A stretch of 64,000 nucleotides of DNA from the NCBI GenBank assembly GCA_050246015.1, contig JBFWWU010000017.1, positions 1 to 64,000 of the forward strand. The letters are read 5' to 3'. Origin of the DNA: JTS-AC122 sp050246015 (lineage in GTDB: Bacteria; Planctomycetota; Phycisphaerae; Phycisphaerales; UBA1924). The notes beneath the pieces are model-generated. The model was given only the letters and a program-made list of their open reading frames with translations. It did no database searches and was not told the DNA's origin. Numbering within the stretch: the first letter of the stretch is position 1; each line of letters opens with the position of its first letter. Below are positions 43,933 to 52,321 of the stretch, one piece after another. A program made the position numbers and the translations under genes.

Positions 43933-46167
43933 ATGAATACCGAAACAAACCCCGCGCTCTCTCGGTGTCCGTTTCACGGCGTCGCGGCGTCTGCGGCCGG
44001 AGTTGGAACGTCCAACCGCGACTGGTGGCCCAATCAGTTGAATGTCGGGCTCCTGCACCAGCACTCGGAAAAGGCCGATCCCATGGGACCGGGATTCAAC
44101 TACGCCGCGGAGTTCGCCTCTCTCGATCTTGGCGCCGTGAAGAAAGACCTCGCGACGCTCATGACCGATCCGCAGCCCTGGTGGCCGCCCGACTTCGGTC
44201 ACTACGGCCCCCTCTTCATCCGCATGGCCTGGCACAGCGCCGGCACCTACCGCACCGGCGACGGTCGCGGCGGGGGCGGCACGGGCGCACAACGCTTCGC
44301 CCCGCTCAGTTGCTGGCCCGACAACGTCAACCTCGACAAGGCGCGGCGGCTGCTCTGGCCTGTCAAAAAGAAGTACGGGCGAAAACTCTCATGGGCCGAC
44401 CTCATGATCCTCGCGGGAAATGTCGCGCTTGAATCCATGGGCTTCAACACGTTCGGGTTCGGCGGCGGGCGCGAAGACGTCTGGGAACCACCCGAAGACA
44501 TCTACTGGGGCTCTGAAAAAACATGGCTCGGCGACGAACGCTACTCCGGCGACCGGGAACTCGACAACCCCCTCGCCGCCGTGCAGATGGGCCTCATCTA
44601 CGTCAACCCGGAAGGCCCCAACGGCAAGCCCGATCCCATCGCCGCCGCCCGCGATATCCGCGAGACGTTTGCCCGCATGGCCATGAACGACCAGGAGACC
44701 GTCGCGCTCATCGCCGGCGGGCACACCTTCGGAAAGTGCCACGGCGCGGGCGATGCCAAACTCGTCGGCGCCGATCCCGAATCCGGCGCGATCGAGCAGC
44801 AGGGATTCGGGTGGGCGAGCACGCACAAGTCCGGCATCGGCTGCGACGCCATCACCAGCGGGCTCGAAGTCACCTGGTCCCGCACACCCACGAAGTGGAG
44901 CAACGACTACTTCGATCATCTTTTCGGCTACGAGTGGGAACTGACCACGAGCCCCGCCGGCGCGCACCAGTGGCGGCCCACGGGCGGCGCCGGCGCCGGC
45001 ACCGTTCCCGACGCGCACGATCCGGCCCGGCGACACGCCCCCGCCATGCTCACGACCGATTTGGCTCTGCGCGTTGACCCCGCCTACGAGCGCATCTCGC
45101 GCCGCTTCCACACCAACCCCGGTGAGTTCGCCGACGCCTTCGCCCGCGCCTGGTTCAAGTTGACTCACCGCGACATGGGCCCGCGCTCACGCTACCTGGG
45201 GCCGGACGTCCCCAGCGAGGACCTCATCTGGCAGGATCCCATCCCGCCTGCCAATCATCCGCTGATCAACGCTTCGGACATCGCGAGCCTCAAGGCCAAG
45301 GTGCTCGCCTCGGGCCTGAATGTGGCCGACCTTGTTTCCACCGCCTGGGCCTCGGCGTCAACCTATCGCGGGTCGGACCATCGCGGCGGCGCCAACGGCG
45401 CACGCATCCGCCTGGCGCCCCAACTAGACTGGGAGATCAACCAGCCCGCTCGGCTCGCCCACGTGCTGGCCATCTACTCCGAGATCCAGCGCGCGTTCAA
45501 CTCCGAAGCAACCGGCGGGAAACATGTCTCGCTCGCCGACCTGATCGTCCTTGCCGGGTGCGCCGGCGTCGAGCTCGCCGCGAGGGACGCGGGCGCGCCG
45601 ACCGCGGTCCCGTTCACGCCCGGCCGGATGGACGCCTCGGCGGAACAGACCGACGCGGCCTCGTTCGCGGTGCTCGAGCCCCTCGCCGACGGATTCCGAA
45701 ACTACGCCAGGCCCAACCTCGCCGCTCGCGCCGAGGCCATGCTCATCGATAAATCACAACTCCTGACCCTCAGCGCGCCGGAGATGACGGTGCTCGTCGG
45801 CGGGCTTCGCGTGCTCGGCGCCAACTACGCCGGTTCCCAGCACGGCGTGTTCACCGCCCGCCCGGGGTCCCTGACGAACGATTTCTTCGTCAATCTCCTG
45901 GACATGGGTACGCAGTGGCGGCCAGCCGCCGGCGACGCCCATCTCTTTGAAGGACTCGACCGCGCCTCCGGCGCGAGGCGCTGGACCGCCACGCGCGTGG
46001 ACCTGGTGTTCGGTTCCAACTCGCAGTTGCGGGCCATCGCCGAGGTCTACGCCGCCGCCGATGCCCGCGAGACGTTCGTGCACGACTTCGTCGCGGCGTG
46101 GACCAAGGTGATGAACCTCGACCGGTTCGACCTGGCGACGCCGCGACCGGCAGGCTCGCGGTCGTGA
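43933..46167 (+). CDS. katG: Catalase-peroxidase KatG
   Basis: A 744-residue heme enzyme that destroys hydrogen peroxide. The distal site is RMAWHSAGTYRTGDGRG, the proximal His is in GGHTFGKCHG, and the residues of the Met-Tyr-Trp crosslink are visible (Trp in MAWHSAG, Tyr in GLIYVNPEGP, Met in FARMAMND). The second, non-catalytic half is complete to LASGLNVADLVSTAWASAS and QLRAIAEVYAAADARETFVHDF. Length is normal. ATG at 43933 with AGAGG upstream is preferred; ATG at 43927 is also possible. It follows the signalling island but there is no oxyR or furA-like regulator next to it. Confidence 0.96.
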   Translation: MNTETNPALSRCPFHGVAASAAGVGTSNRDWWPNQLNVGLLHQHSEKADPMGPGFNYAAEFASLDLGAVKKDLATLMTDPQPWWPPDFGHYGPLFIRMAWHSAGTYRTGDGRGGGGTGAQRFAPLSCWPDNVNLDKARRLLWPVKKKYGRKLSWADLMILAGNVALESMGFNTFGFGGGREDVWEPPEDIYWGSEKTWLGDERYSGDRELDNPLAAVQMGLIYVNPEGPNGKPDPIAAARDIRETFARMAMNDQETVALIAGGHTFGKCHGAGDAKLVGADPESGAIEQQGFGWASTHKSGIGCDAITSGLEVTWSRTPTKWSNDYFDHLFGYEWELTTSPAGAHQWRPTGGAGAGTVPDAHDPARRHAPAMLTTDLALRVDPAYERISRRFHTNPGEFADAFARAWFKLTHRDMGPRSRYLGPDVPSEDLIWQDPIPPANHPLINASDIASLKAKVLASGLNVADLVSTAWASASTYRGSDHRGGANGARIRLAPQLDWEINQPARLAHVLAIYSEIQRAFNSEATGGKHVSLADLIVLAGCAGVELAARDAGAPTAVPFTPGRMDASAEQTDAASFAVLEPLADGFRNYARPNLAARAEAMLIDKSQLLTLSAPEMTVLVGGLRVLGANYAGSQHGVFTARPGSLTNDFFVNLLDMGTQWRPAAGDAHLFEGLDRASGARRWTATRVDLVFGSNSQLRAIAEVYAAADARETFVHDFVAAWTKVMNLDRFDLATPRPAGSRS

Positions 46168-46378
46168 CCGGTGGGCTCTCACTCCGCGATGGCGTTCCTC
46201 GTCTCCGCCCGTCGAATCACGTGCATCCGGCGAGCCCGGCCGCCCACGGGGCCGCGACCATGCCGCCTGCGCGGGTGTGACCATCTGTTTTTCTGAGCCG
46301 AGCCGCGCAAGCGGTCGGCAAGAGCGCTCGGCGGCCCGGCGCGATCGAATGACGGCGTCGGCCATGAGACCACGCACG

Positions 46379-46399
46379 CCCCCCTCCCGGCCCCGCCCC
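46379..46399 (-). other. Tight G-quadruplex motif
   Basis: On the minus strand, four G-runs of four, four, three and six bases are separated by loops of one, two and one base. Such short loops give a stable quadruplex in principle. On the plus strand it is C-rich. It lies 250 bases upstream of efp. Confidence 0.55.
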
Positions 46400-46495
46400 G
46401 CCGGCTCGTGCCGGGCGGCTCAAGATGAAAACGGCATGGTCACACCCTCCCGCGCAACCCGCATGTCCATCGTCTGCTCCAGAGCCTACTATTGG

Positions 46496-46523
46496 CCCCT
46501 TCTTGTCCCCTCCCCCGCTTCCC
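46496..46523 (-). other. G-quadruplex motif
   Basis: Minus-strand G-runs of three, five, four and four bases are separated by loops of four, one and six or seven bases. It is less compact than the motif at 46379 but uses the same strand, and lies about 130 bases before efp. Confidence 0.5.
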
Positions 46524-46650
46524 AGGAGTCCCCGCGCGGCTCGCCGAGTGGTGCGTTGTTCGGGCCGACTCGCCGCCACCGATTGAACGAGTCACTCCAC
46601 TCGTCGTTCCGGTCCAGTCCCCTCACCCCTCATCCTCATCCCTTCCCCCC

Positions 46651-47205
46651 ATGAAAGCCATCGACACCCGCATCGGAATGGGCATCAAGATTGACGGCAA
46701 GTTCTGCGTGCTCGTCGGGTACGAGCACCGCACGCCCGGCAACCTTCGCGCCTTCATCCAACTCAAGTACCGCAACGTCCAGACGGGTCAGACCGTCGAG
46801 AAGCGCTTCAACCCGTCGGAAGAAGTCGAGGTGATCGACCTGGACCGGCGGACCATGGAGTACCTCTACAGCGACAACACCGGCGCGACGTTCATGGACA
46901 TCGAGAACTACGACCAGGTCGTCATCCCGGCCAGCGTCCTGGGCGACGCCCTGAAGTTCCTCCGCCCCAATGCGCAAACAGTCGTCTTATTTAGCGAAGC
47001 GCGCGCGTTGTACGTCGAACTGCCGGCGTCGGTCGTGCTGGAAGTGACCGAGACGCCGCCCGGGATCAAGGGTGCGACCGTGACGAACCAACTCAAGGAC
47101 GCCACCTGCGAAACCGGCCTGGTGACGCGCGTGCCCCCGTTCATCGAGATCGGCGAGCAGATCAAGGTCAGCACCGCCGACGGGTCCTACTTGTCGCGAG
47201 CCTGA
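46651..47205 (+). CDS. efp: Elongation factor P
   Basis: EF-P helps ribosomes make peptide bonds at polyproline runs, which fits the many Pro-rich proteins here. The 184-residue protein has the three OB-type domains: KIDGKFCVLVGYEHRTPGNLRAFIQLKYRNVQTGQTVEKRF (domain I), VEVIDLDRRTMEYLYSDNTGATFMD and ASVVLEVTETPPGIKGATVTNQLKDATCETGLVTRVPPFI with a C-terminal EQIKVSTADGSYLSRA. In most EF-Ps the tip residue of domain I is a Lys or Arg that is modified (PGKGxAF). Here the tip is Asn31 (PGNLRAF). It starts at ATG 46651 right after a C-rich run. Confidence 0.93.
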   Translation: MKAIDTRIGMGIKIDGKFCVLVGYEHRTPGNLRAFIQLKYRNVQTGQTVEKRFNPSEEVEVIDLDRRTMEYLYSDNTGATFMDIENYDQVVIPASVLGDALKFLRPNAQTVVLFSEARALYVELPASVVLEVTETPPGIKGATVTNQLKDATCETGLVTRVPPFIEIGEQIKVSTADGSYLSRA

Positions 47206-47245
47206 TCGCTCACGCCGGCCCGTCTCCGCGGCTCATGGCGACCCG

Positions 47246-48079
47246 CTATCCCTTCAGCCGCTTGTTCACCATCCCCCGGATGAAAAAGTCCCCCACCCGC
47301 GGCAGGAACGTCGTCACCGACATGCCGAACCGCACGAAGTGCCCCTTCGCGCCAGTCCACACCTCCGGCACGGGCCGCCGAAGGCATCTCACCGTCACAC
47401 CCGCGACGAAATCCGCCGACTGAAGCAGCCGATCCGGCGTGTGCTCTACGAGTTTCGACACGCCCGTGCGTCCCTTGACCTGATCGAAGAACTCCGTCCG
47501 CGTCCCGATCGGGTGGACGCTGGAAACGTGGATCCCCTGCGGCTCGAGTTCCAGCCGCATCGCACGCGATATGTGATTCTGCGCCGCCTTCGTCGCCGAG
47601 TACGCTCCGTACCACGGCAGCGGCATCTTCGCGACACACGACGAGCAGATCAGCACGTGCCCCCGAGGAACGCCGCTCGACTTCATCATGTGCGCCAGCG
47701 CCGGGCGGACGGTCGCGAGCGTGCCAAAAAAGTTGGTCTCGAAAATGTCCCGCATCTGCCGGTCGGTCATCTCGTGGATCGGCGCCTCCACGCCGTACCC
47801 CGCGTTGGCGTACACGGCGTAGAGTCCGCCGAACTCTCGCGCCGCCGCGTCCACGAATCCCTCGCATTCCCCGGGGACCGCCACGTCGCATTCCTGCACG
47901 AACACCCGCGCGCCGGGACACTCGGCGCGGATGCGGGTCGCCACGGCGTCGAGCCTGTCGCGCCGCCGCGCGGAGATCGCCACCGGCATCCCCGCCCGCG
48001 CGCACGCCAGCGCCGTCGCCGCCCCGATGCCGCTGGACGCCCCCGTGATTGCGATCGGTTTGCCAGACAGGTCAATCAT
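47246..48079 (-). CDS. Short-chain dehydrogenase/reductase
   Basis: A 277-residue NAD(P)-dependent oxidoreductase of the SDR family. The cofactor site TGASSGIGAATALA is at residues 12-25, NAGYG follows, and the catalytic Ser/Tyr/Lys are in LICSSCVAKMPLPWYGAYSATKAA (YxxxK). The C-terminus extends beyond the core with PVPEVWTGAKGHFVRFGMSV, perhaps membrane-associating. Substrate is unknown. It lies 38 bases downstream of the amidohydrolase cluster on the same strand and may be read from it, but the relation is not shown. ATG at 48079 gives the normal N-terminus. Confidence 0.85.
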   Translation of the reverse strand: MIDLSGKPIAITGASSGIGAATALACARAGMPVAISARRRDRLDAVATRIRAECPGARVFVQECDVAVPGECEGFVDAAAREFGGLYAVYANAGYGVEAPIHEMTDRQMRDIFETNFFGTLATVRPALAHMMKSSGVPRGHVLICSSCVAKMPLPWYGAYSATKAAQNHISRAMRLELEPQGIHVSSVHPIGTRTEFFDQVKGRTGVSKLVEHTPDRLLQSADFVAGVTVRCLRRPVPEVWTGAKGHFVRFGMSVTTFLPRVGDFFIRGMVNKRLKG

Positions 48080-48117
48080 GACGGCAGCGTATGCGAGGCA
48101 GCCGCGCCCAACGCTCG

Positions 48118-49536
48118 CTACTCACCCAGCCGCTTCGGCCACACGTCGTCCGGCGGGGGCGGGTCCGGATTCCCGTCCGGGCGGATGTGCGCCAGCAGCG
48201 TGTCCTTCTGCTTGTCGTACATGACCTGCCCGTTCACCACCGTCCACCGCGCCATCGTCATGTAGTGCAGCATGTCGCCGTCGGCGATCACGAAGTCCGC
48301 GTCCTTGCCCTCCTGGATCGATCCCACGCGCGCATCGATCCCCAGGATCCTCGCGGCGTCGAGCGTGATGGCCCGTAGCGCGAAATCCTCCGGCAGCCCG
48401 CCGCGGACCGCGAACGACGCTTCGAGATTCAGTTGCAGCAGGTCGCGCCCCCCAAGCCCGCCGAAGCCGACACCAGGAAGCGACGGGATGATCGCGACCT
48501 GCACGCCATGATCATGAAGAATCGCGGCGTTCTCGATCGTCCCCCCGTTGGGCCGCAGCAGCCGCGGATCGGGATCCTGCCGCGTTCGGGGCGTCACGAT
48601 GCACGCGATCCCGGCTCGCGCGAGGCGGGGCGCGATCGTCCACGCTTCCGTCGCCCCCCGGATGACCCACTTCCCCCCATACTCCTCCGCGAGTTCGCAG
48701 ATCTGGATCAGGTCGTACATCGCGTCGGCCTCGACCAGCGCGGTGGTTTCGCCCTTCATCAGCCGCAGCGCCAGCGCCGCGTCGCCGCTCTTGACGTCCT
48801 TGTCGTCCGGAGCCTTGGCGTCGGGGTTCCGCGACTTTTCCTGTTCATGGTCCCGCAGATCACGCAGGTACGCGCGCGCCTTCTCGAACCCCGCTCGCAG
48901 GCGCCGCTTGCCCCCGGGGTCGTTCGCGCGGAACCGCACGTTCTCGAAGATGTTGCGCCTGATTGAAATGTCCTCGACCGTTCCGAACGTGACTTTCGCC
49001 GCCGTGTTCTGGGTCACCAGCGTCGTCAGTCCACCCGCCAGCGCCGCGGCGGACTGCAGCGAGTACACGTCCGTCGTGTCCTCCGGCGGCTCGCCCCCGA
49101 TCACCGTCAGCGATCGCACCGCCACGAGCCCCGGGTATACGTGGTACCCGGTCGCGTCGAGCACCTCCGCCTTCTCCGGGATGCGCGCCTGCCGCCCGAT
49201 CTCGTGGATCTTCCCGTTCTTGCACACGATCGTCGCACCCTGAAGCGTCGGCCCCGACACCGTGTGCACCGTCGCGCCCTTCACCACGAACCATCGATCC
49301 GGCTTCGGGGGCTTCTTGTCCTTCTTCTGGTCCTTCGAGTCGTCAGACTTGGCAGCGGGGCTCTCCGCCGGGGGCGTGCCCGGCGCGGGCGCGGGGGGTG
49401 GACCGGGGCGCGGCCGAGGCTGCGGCTGCGCGCCCGCCGACATGACCGCTGCAAGCCAGATCGCCGCCGTCGCCAGCGCTCCCGCCCGCGCCCCCCGCCA
49501 CACGCGATGCGTCGATGTTTCCGCCGGATTCGTCAT
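48118..49536 (-). CDS. Exported amidohydrolase-fold protein, metal ligands lost
   Basis: A 472-residue secreted protein with the imidazolonepropionase-like amidohydrolase fold. A signal peptide (about residues 15-42, ending MSAGAQ) precedes a Pro/Arg and Asp/Lys linker. VKGATVHTVSGPTLQGATIVCKNGKI begins the beta part. The expected HxH motif after the PGL is replaced: YPGLVAVRSLTV. The next expected ligand site is TALVEADAMYDLIQICELA and WVIRGATEAW, lacking the His residues. The C-terminal signature is present as GKDADFVIADGDML...TVVNGQVMYD. I therefore expect no standard metal-dependent hydrolase activity. ATG at 49536 overlaps the upstream stop (ATGA). This is the last gene of the cluster. 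Confidence 0.85.
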   Translation of the reverse strand: MTNPAETSTHRVWRGARAGALATAAIWLAAVMSAGAQPQPRPRPGPPPAPAPGTPPAESPAAKSDDSKDQKKDKKPPKPDRWFVVKGATVHTVSGPTLQGATIVCKNGKIHEIGRQARIPEKAEVLDATGYHVYPGLVAVRSLTVIGGEPPEDTTDVYSLQSAAALAGGLTTLVTQNTAAKVTFGTVEDISIRRNIFENVRFRANDPGGKRRLRAGFEKARAYLRDLRDHEQEKSRNPDAKAPDDKDVKSGDAALALRLMKGETTALVEADAMYDLIQICELAEEYGGKWVIRGATEAWTIAPRLARAGIACIVTPRTRQDPDPRLLRPNGGTIENAAILHDHGVQVAIIPSLPGVGFGGLGGRDLLQLNLEASFAVRGGLPEDFALRAITLDAARILGIDARVGSIQEGKDADFVIADGDMLHYMTMARWTVVNGQVMYDKQKDTLLAHIRPDGNPDPPPPDDVWPKRLGE

Positions 49537-50933
49537 CGCGCCGTCTCCTTCTCCCATGCGATCTTGCCCAGGATCATCACCCGAGTCACCGACGCTGTCG
49601 GGTCCAGCGGGTCGCCGTTCAGGAACACCAGGTCGGCGTCCTTGCCCTTTTCGATCGAGCCGAGTCGTTTATCCAGCCCGGCCGCTTTCGCCGGATACAG
49701 CGTCATCGCCTTGAGCGTCGGTCCCCGCTCGCACCCGGACCGCGCCATGTCCGCCGCCTTGGCCCGGAAGTTCTCCAGTTCTGACGCCGTGTCGTTCGCC
49801 GGCGCATACGCCACCTCCACTCCCGCGAACATCAACTCCCCGGCGATGTTCAACCGCGTGACCGTCTGCGGCAAGCGGTACATCGCCGGAGGCATCACCA
49901 CCAGCGGCTTCATCTCCGACAGTTTCGGCAGGATGTAGTTGTAATCGCCCGCGCCCGTGAACCCGCCCAGGTAATACATCGGATTCACGTCTTCATAGTC
50001 CTCCAGCACGTCCAGCGCGTGCAGGATATCCGACGATCGATTGACCTCCAGCATGATCGGCGGCACGCCCGCCTTCTTCTCAAGCAGGTCCGCCAGCGCC
50101 TTGTACGCCGGATCAATCTCGGGGATCTTCGGCTCCTGCTCGCCCGGCTTCGCCTCGGCCGGCTTGGCGTCGGGCGCAGGCGCCGGCGCGGGACTCGGCT
50201 GCGGGAGCGGGGGCGGACCCGGCGTCGGCGCGGGTGGCGGCGCGGGCTGCGGTCCCGGCGCCGGCGTCCCCTCCTTCTTCTCCTTCTCCTCCGCCGCCTT
50301 CTTTTCTTCCGCCTCCTTCTTCTTCGCCTCTAACTCCTTCTTGGCCTTCTCGACCTTCTCGATCTCGCTCCTTGCCTTCTTCAGTGCGTCGCGCAGGCTC
50401 TGCTTGTCCCGCGGCTGCGAGTTCATCGTGAATCGCAGATACCCCGGCCCATCGATCACCTGCTCGTCCGCCGAACCCCCGGTGCGGAATATCGCCGGCA
50501 ACCCGGGCATCCCAGATCCATTCGGAATCCATACCGCCGCCGTGAATCCGTTCCGGATGAACGTGTCAAAGTCGATCTTGCTCGGCCGCACTTCGCTTTC
50601 GACCTTGAAGTTCCCCTTGATCCCCGATCGCTGCCAGGGCGGCGAATCCGGCCTCGCGTGCACGTGCACCATCCCGGGCATCACCGTCTCGCCGGTCGCG
50701 TCGATGATCTTCGCCCCCTTGGGGTGCTCCAACTTCCGCCCCACCAGCCGGATCTTCCCGTCCACGATCACGATCTCGCCCTTGGGGATGTCCTCGCCGC
50801 TCACCGTCACCACGTGTCCGGCTTTGATGACGACGACTTCTTCATCTCCCGACGACCCGATCACCGGCAACGAGGCGCCAAGAGACAGCCCCGAGAGCAC
50901 GACGCCGAGAATGGTTCCGATTCGCTGCCGCAC
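49533..50933 (-). CDS. Exported amidohydrolase-fold protein with K/E- and Pro/Ala-rich insert
   Basis: A 466-residue protein with a signal peptide (IGTILGVVLSGLSLGASLP). VVVIKAGHVVTVSGEDIPKG opens the fold. The motif near the metal site reads MPGMVHVHARPDSPPW; one His is kept at the first HxH position and the second is Arg. A charged coiled coil and Pro/Ala-rich insert lies about residues 185-270 (KKARSEIEKVEKAKKELEAKK then PAPGPQPAPPPAPTPG). The later site is LEVNRSSDILHALDVL with Glu in place of His, so ligands are largely missing. GKDADLVFLNGDPLDPTAS is the C-terminal signature. It overlaps the downstream gene by four bases. Confidence 0.83.
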   Translation of the reverse strand: MRQRIGTILGVVLSGLSLGASLPVIGSSGDEEVVVIKAGHVVTVSGEDIPKGEIVIVDGKIRLVGRKLEHPKGAKIIDATGETVMPGMVHVHARPDSPPWQRSGIKGNFKVESEVRPSKIDFDTFIRNGFTAAVWIPNGSGMPGLPAIFRTGGSADEQVIDGPGYLRFTMNSQPRDKQSLRDALKKARSEIEKVEKAKKELEAKKKEAEEKKAAEEKEKKEGTPAPGPQPAPPPAPTPGPPPLPQPSPAPAPAPDAKPAEAKPGEQEPKIPEIDPAYKALADLLEKKAGVPPIMLEVNRSSDILHALDVLEDYEDVNPMYYLGGFTGAGDYNYILPKLSEMKPLVVMPPAMYRLPQTVTRLNIAGELMFAGVEVAYAPANDTASELENFRAKAADMARSGCERGPTLKAMTLYPAKAAGLDKRLGSIEKGKDADLVFLNGDPLDPTASVTRVMILGKIAWEKETAR

Positions 50934-51001
50934 GTGTGTTCTCCCGATCTGCCCGCCCGGATCGCTTGGTTCTTCGATCCCGTCCTATGGAGCCGCCCCC
51001 T

Positions 51002-52321
51002 CTACCAGCGCTGTCCCTCGCGCCCGTCGCTCACGATCTTCCCGTTGATCACCGTGATCTTGCACTGGCTGCGCGGATCGATCGGGTCGCCGGTCCACAC
51101 GCCGAAATCCGCGTCCTTCCCCGGCTCGATGGATCCGACCCGCTTCTCGATCATCAGCGCCGACGCCGGCACCGACGTCACCGCCTTGAGCGCCAGGTAC
51201 GGCTGAAAACCGAACCAGCAGTTCATCGCGGCCTGGTACGGCAACTCTTCCTCGGGGATCACCGGCGCGTCGGTGTTGATCCCGATCTGCTTCACGCCCC
51301 CCTGATGCCACCGCGCCGCGATCCCGTTCATCCGCCGCTGCGTGCTATCAAGGAAGAACGCCCGCGGCCCGCAGATCGTCTTCACCATGTCCTCGCCCAC
51401 GTCAAGCACGTTCCTCGCGTTCTTCCACCCGTCGAACGTGCTGTGGTCCAGCACCGTGCGCACCTTGAACTTGCGCGCCATCATGTCGATGCTCGTCATC
51501 ACGACCTGGTAGATCTGCGTGTGCATCGACGCGATGTACTCCTGCCGGAACAGCCCGCGAAAATCCTCGAAGATCGGGTTGTACTCCGGCTTCTGCGTCG
51601 TTTGCCCCTTCTCGTACGCCTCCCACGCGCGGTGATAATCGAGCGCCCGTTGCAGCGTCTGCCGCGTGTTGTAGTTCATCATCGACCGCCCCACCCCGTA
51701 CCAGTACCGTTCCGGGTTCCCCGCCTGCGCGATCTTCAGCGACCCCGGCGATTTCATCACCATCTCGTCCACCGTGTCCCCGGCGAACTTCACAATCGTC
51801 CCGAACCCCGACATGTTCGTGCCCGACCCGGGGATCAGCAGCGCCGACGTCACCCCCCCCATGCGGGCCCGCTTCACGTCGTCGCTCTCCGGCACCACCG
51901 TGTCCAGCGTGCGCAGCCCAGGGTTCGTCAGGTAGACCATGTCGTTCAGGTCCCGCAGCGATCCGCCCGTGTGGTTGTGGCAGTCGATCAGCCCCGGCAC
52001 CAGCCAGCATTCGTCCATCTCAATCGTGCGGGCGTCGGCCGGGATCTTCGCCTCCCGGGCCCTATGCACCGACTCGATCTTCCCGCCGCGCACGATCACC
52101 ACGGCGTTGTTCACCACCGTATCCTTCGAGTCCATCGTCACGACCTTGCCGACCCGGAAAGCCAGCACGTCGTCCGCGGCGCGCAAACTCGCCCCGGCCG
52201 CGCCGACCATCGCCGATGCCAGCACGCCGAGCGTCCCCAAGCCCCGACTTCTCCGGAGCACGCCTCGCATCGCCTGCCCGCACCGCCCCGCGAACATCCC
52301 GACGTACTTCATCGTGTTCAT
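51002..52321 (-). CDS. Exported amidohydrolase with apparently intact metal site
   Basis: A 439-residue secreted amidohydrolase, and the only one of the cluster with a complete-looking metal site. After a signal segment (about residues 25-48) comes VGKVVTMDSKDTVVNNAVVIVRGGKI, then VPGLIDCHNHTGGSLRDL with HxH (HNH). Further candidate ligands are His in SMHTQIYQVV, His in TVLDHSTFDG, and Asp in IGINTDAPVIPEEELPYQAA. The C-terminus has the family pattern GKDADFGVWTGDPIDPRSQ. Homologues include imidazolonepropionase-like and Xaa-Pro/Xaa-Arg-type dipeptidases, so peptide or lactam hydrolysis is possible. ATG at 52321 overlaps the upstream stop by four bases. It is separated from the next gene by 68 bases. 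Confidence 0.86.
   Translation of the reverse strand: MNTMKYVGMFAGRCGQAMRGVLRRSRGLGTLGVLASAMVGAAGASLRAADDVLAFRVGKVVTMDSKDTVVNNAVVIVRGGKIESVHRAREAKIPADARTIEMDECWLVPGLIDCHNHTGGSLRDLNDMVYLTNPGLRTLDTVVPESDDVKRARMGGVTSALLIPGSGTNMSGFGTIVKFAGDTVDEMVMKSPGSLKIAQAGNPERYWYGVGRSMMNYNTRQTLQRALDYHRAWEAYEKGQTTQKPEYNPIFEDFRGLFRQEYIASMHTQIYQVVMTSIDMMARKFKVRTVLDHSTFDGWKNARNVLDVGEDMVKTICGPRAFFLDSTQRRMNGIAARWHQGGVKQIGINTDAPVIPEEELPYQAAMNCWFGFQPYLALKAVTSVPASALMIEKRVGSIEPGKDADFGVWTGDPIDPRSQCKITVINGKIVSDGREGQRW

Larger units (their letters stand above)
46168..46650. other. Non-coding stretch with two C-rich (minus-strand G4) motifs
   Basis: No credible gene is visible in these 483 bases between katG and efp. Minus-strand G-quadruplex motifs lie at 46379-46399 (GGGG-C-GGGG-CC-GGG-A-GGGGGG) and 46496-46523. 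The stretch is otherwise GC-rich with many Pro/Arg-type spurious frames. The efp promoter should be in it, but I could not mark it. Confidence 0.6.
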
